Shown here: positions 62,276 through 64,000 of the stretch, in pieces
How the letters are laid out: the number at the start of each line of letters is the position of its first letter
Numbering within the stretch: the first letter of the stretch is position 1
DNA from: Candidatus Zixiibacteriota bacterium
Lineage (GTDB): Bacteria; Zixibacteria; MSB-5A5; GN15; FEB-12
Length of the DNA: 64,000 bases
Direction of reading: 5' to 3'
Assembly: GCA_040753875.1 (NCBI GenBank)
Contig: JBFMDV010000005.1
Span: 431,142-495,141 of the forward strand
Made by a program: the position numbers and the translations under genes
The notes under the pieces: model-generated
Databases searched by the model: none
What the model was told of the DNA's origin: nothing
The model's input: only the letters and a program-made list of their open reading frames with translations

Positions 62276-63055
62276 ATGACGCGAATCCTGGTCGTCGTGG
62301 CGGTTTTGTCCCAAGCCATGGCCACCACTTGTGCAACCACGCCAGCCACCACGCCGCCCACTACCGAGGAGCGTATGGTGGTGCTCGACGACTCGTTGAA
62401 GCTGTGGGCGAACCTGATGCAGGACACGGCACAGACCAAAGAGCCGCTGGTGGTTCTCCTGCACATGCTGGGACGGAACCACGAAAGTTATCAGCCGTTC
62501 ATCGATGCCCTTCTCAGGTCGGCCGCGACTGATTCGCTGCACCGGTCGCTCCCCACGATTTTGAATCTCGACTTGCGCGGACACGGCCGCTCCGGCGCAC
62601 GTGGATTGAGCTCATTGAGTTACCAGTCAATGGCCGAGGCTGAATTCCGCAAGATTCCGGGCGATGTCAAGGCGATGGTGGAGCACCTCAAGCTGGACAC
62701 AGCGCTCAAGGTCGACTGGGATAATATCACGGTCGTTGGCGCCTCGATCGGGGCCAACTCGGCGGCGCTGTTGAGCCAGATGATGCCGCAGGTGAAGCGG
62801 ATCGTGTTGCTTTCTCCCGGCCTTTCCTATCGGAGCCTAGAGCCGCTGGATGCAGTGCGAAAATTCACCGGCAAGATCCTGATCTATGCCTCGAAAGGGG
62901 ACGAGTATTCGCGGAAGTCATCGGAGGAACTGGCAGAAGCGAACAAAGCGCATGCAGTCCTTCGCTGGTTCGGCGCCAATCAACACGGTACTGACATCAT
63001 CAACGAAGATAGAGCCGCTATGGATGAACTGGTACGCTGGGTGATGTCGAATTGA
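62276..63055 (+). CDS. Alpha/beta hydrolase, exported
   Basis: 259 residues with an N-terminal signal-like segment and Thr/Pro-rich linker (about 17-32). The fold motifs are PLVVLLHMLGRNHESYQPF (oxyanion loop), LDLRGHGRSG, then the nucleophile elbow VVGASIGANSAAL (Ser), and a C-terminal His in ANQHGTDIIN; the third residue is probably Asp in ASKGDEYSRKS. A lysophospholipase or esterase-like activity is likely; substrate unknown. GGAGG precedes the ATG. Confidence 0.83.
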   Translation: MTRILVVVAVLSQAMATTCATTPATTPPTTEERMVVLDDSLKLWANLMQDTAQTKEPLVVLLHMLGRNHESYQPFIDALLRSAATDSLHRSLPTILNLDLRGHGRSGARGLSSLSYQSMAEAEFRKIPGDVKAMVEHLKLDTALKVDWDNITVVGASIGANSAALLSQMMPQVKRIVLLSPGLSYRSLEPLDAVRKFTGKILIYASKGDEYSRKSSEELAEANKAHAVLRWFGANQHGTDIINEDRAAMDELVRWVMSN

Positions 63056-63071
63056 TGATCAGAGTTCGAGC

Positions 63072-63830
63072 TTAGTCCTCATCGGACAGGTCGAGCATGC
63101 TGGTTCCCTCGGTGTACTCGGCCGAGCGGGCACTGGTCAGCCGAAGCAGCCGCTGGGTGACATCTTTGATCTTGAGCGCCGAGGCCTCGATCACGCGAAG
63201 TTTGGCTACAAGGTCGTCATCAAGATCCTGGCGTTTCAGCAGCAATAATTGCACGTTGCCAAGAATGGCGGTCAGCGGATTATTGATTTCATGGTTAACC
63301 GTCACGGCCGTCTCCTGAATGGCGGATAACCGGGCTTTGTCGCGAAGGTCGCTGGGAAGGGATTCTGCTTGGCTAATATCCGAGACCACAACGTTCAACG
63401 CGATGGCGGCGCTGAGTGCCTCCAGAAAATAGTCCTGGGGGATGAGCCGGGTAGGTCCTTCCGAGATTCCCAGAACCGCGCCGAATACGCGGTCGCCGTG
63501 CTGGAGTGGAAGCGTAAATGCGTTCAGAGGCGGCTTCCCCGAAAACGTCATGTACGCCGCCACCAGTTGTCGCTCTTTCCGAAGACCAGCCAGCAATTCT
63601 TGCTCCAGGCTTGCCAGCCGCTCGCCTGAACTTTCCGAAGTCGCGTGACTGACGGAGAGGCGCGGTTTGCTTCGGTCGTCCCACAGGTAGATCGCTGCTG
63701 CCGATAGACCGACCAGTGATGAGGCTAACTGGAGCGCCACAGATACGGCGCCCTGAAGCTGTTCGCCCCGGACTCCGGCCAGGGCCAGGCCTCGCAACAC
63801 CTCGAATTGATTCTTGTCGACTGGTTCCAT
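63072..63830 (-). CDS. GAF-HisKA protein lacking a HATPase domain
   Basis: 252 residues from the ATG at 63830. GAF domain (about 20-150), coiled linker, then a HisKA dimerisation helix pair with phospho-His in ETAVTVNHEINNPLTAILGNV. The protein stops about 70 residues later (DVTQRLLRLTSARSAEYTEG), before any HATPase boxes. It may be a phosphotransfer or dimerisation partner rather than an active kinase, or a truncated relic. A full ATPase domain is not seen further on in any frame. The 158 bases from 63843 to the window end hold no gene. Confidence 0.78.
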   Translation of the reverse strand: MEPVDKNQFEVLRGLALAGVRGEQLQGAVSVALQLASSLVGLSAAAIYLWDDRSKPRLSVSHATSESSGERLASLEQELLAGLRKERQLVAAYMTFSGKPPLNAFTLPLQHGDRVFGAVLGISEGPTRLIPQDYFLEALSAAIALNVVVSDISQAESLPSDLRDKARLSAIQETAVTVNHEINNPLTAILGNVQLLLLKRQDLDDDLVAKLRVIEASALKIKDVTQRLLRLTSARSAEYTEGTSMLDLSDED

Positions 63831-64000
63831 GTGGTTATTCAATACTCAGCATATGCCGAGCAAATTGGGTGCACGCTGAGCGTCCGACCCCTGCCTTCAC
63901 GAAGTAAGTATGCAGTACATCGTAACATACCGAAATCACGGCCACTTATCCAGCCATTTCGACTGCTCATCTTTTGCGCAAATAGGTGTCGGGAACCAGC

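Overview
This is a roughly 56% GC bacterial chromosome segment, densely coded on both strands. Three secreted proteins end in a C-terminal sorting-type domain containing an NYPNPFNP or NYPNPFNQ motif (9800-10555, 20395-21993, 26452-29688). Together with a 13-haem cytochrome, an FG-GAP protein and lipoproteins, this points to a Gram-negative member of the FCB group (Fibrobacteres-Chlorobi-Bacteroidetes), possibly candidate phylum Zixibacteria or a close relative. The phylum is inferred from gene style; no rRNA gene is present to confirm it.

Layout. 113-6925 (minus) is a tight housekeeping operon: aspS, phoH, a 7TM-HD phosphohydrolase, ybeY, and a CNNM/CBS protein. 7176-8953 (plus) is a two-gene ATPase/TOPRIM-like pair that resembles an anti-phage module. 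9200-15300 is an accessory, repeat-rich stretch: secreted proteins, a PTS-IIA-like regulator, a MITE-like palindrome in two copies, a second pair of direct repeats around a small gene, and tRNA-Arg. 15400-18900 (minus) is a three-gene electron-transfer complex (Tat-exported FeS protein, NrfD/HybB-like membrane protein, 13-haem cytochrome) behind a near-consensus promoter and a TGTGA-N6-TCACA palindrome. 19100-34400 mixes an rRNA methyltransferase, surface proteins, tRNA-Pro, a short structured transcription unit (22985-23132), a lone pseudopilin, MarC, a beta-hydroxyacid dehydrogenase, a GT39-like glycosyltransferase and a short citrate-synthase-fold protein.

34400-41561 (plus) is a nine-gene operon in which a four-subunit 2-oxoacid:ferredoxin oxidoreductase sits with NuoE-, NuoF- and HoxU-like diaphorase subunits and a four-cluster ferredoxin. 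Its promoter is followed by a 25-bp palindromic operator. 41701-42470 is a toxin-antitoxin pair with its own operator. 42705-49212 is a signalling block: STAS antagonist, RsbW-like kinase, SpoIIE/RsbU-like phosphatase, NUDIX hydrolase, NtrY-like kinase and NtrC-like sigma-54 activator. 49343-56710 carries an Omp85-like barrel protein, a GAF/PAS histidine kinase and an abutting Ser/Thr kinase-TPR protein.

The most unusual item is at 56663-59489 (minus). A 24-codon gene with its own promoter, a very strong ribosome binding site and its own terminator lies just downstream of a 769-residue fusion protein (PqqD-like region, intramembrane M50 protease, HlyD adaptor). This looks like an undescribed small-peptide (RiPP-like) maturation and export locus. 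The right end (59712-63830) holds a frameshifted VOC protein, a FAD-dependent amine oxidoreductase, a periplasmic protein of unknown function, an alpha/beta hydrolase and a GAF-HisKA protein lacking an ATPase domain. No CRISPR array, transposase or rRNA operon was seen.
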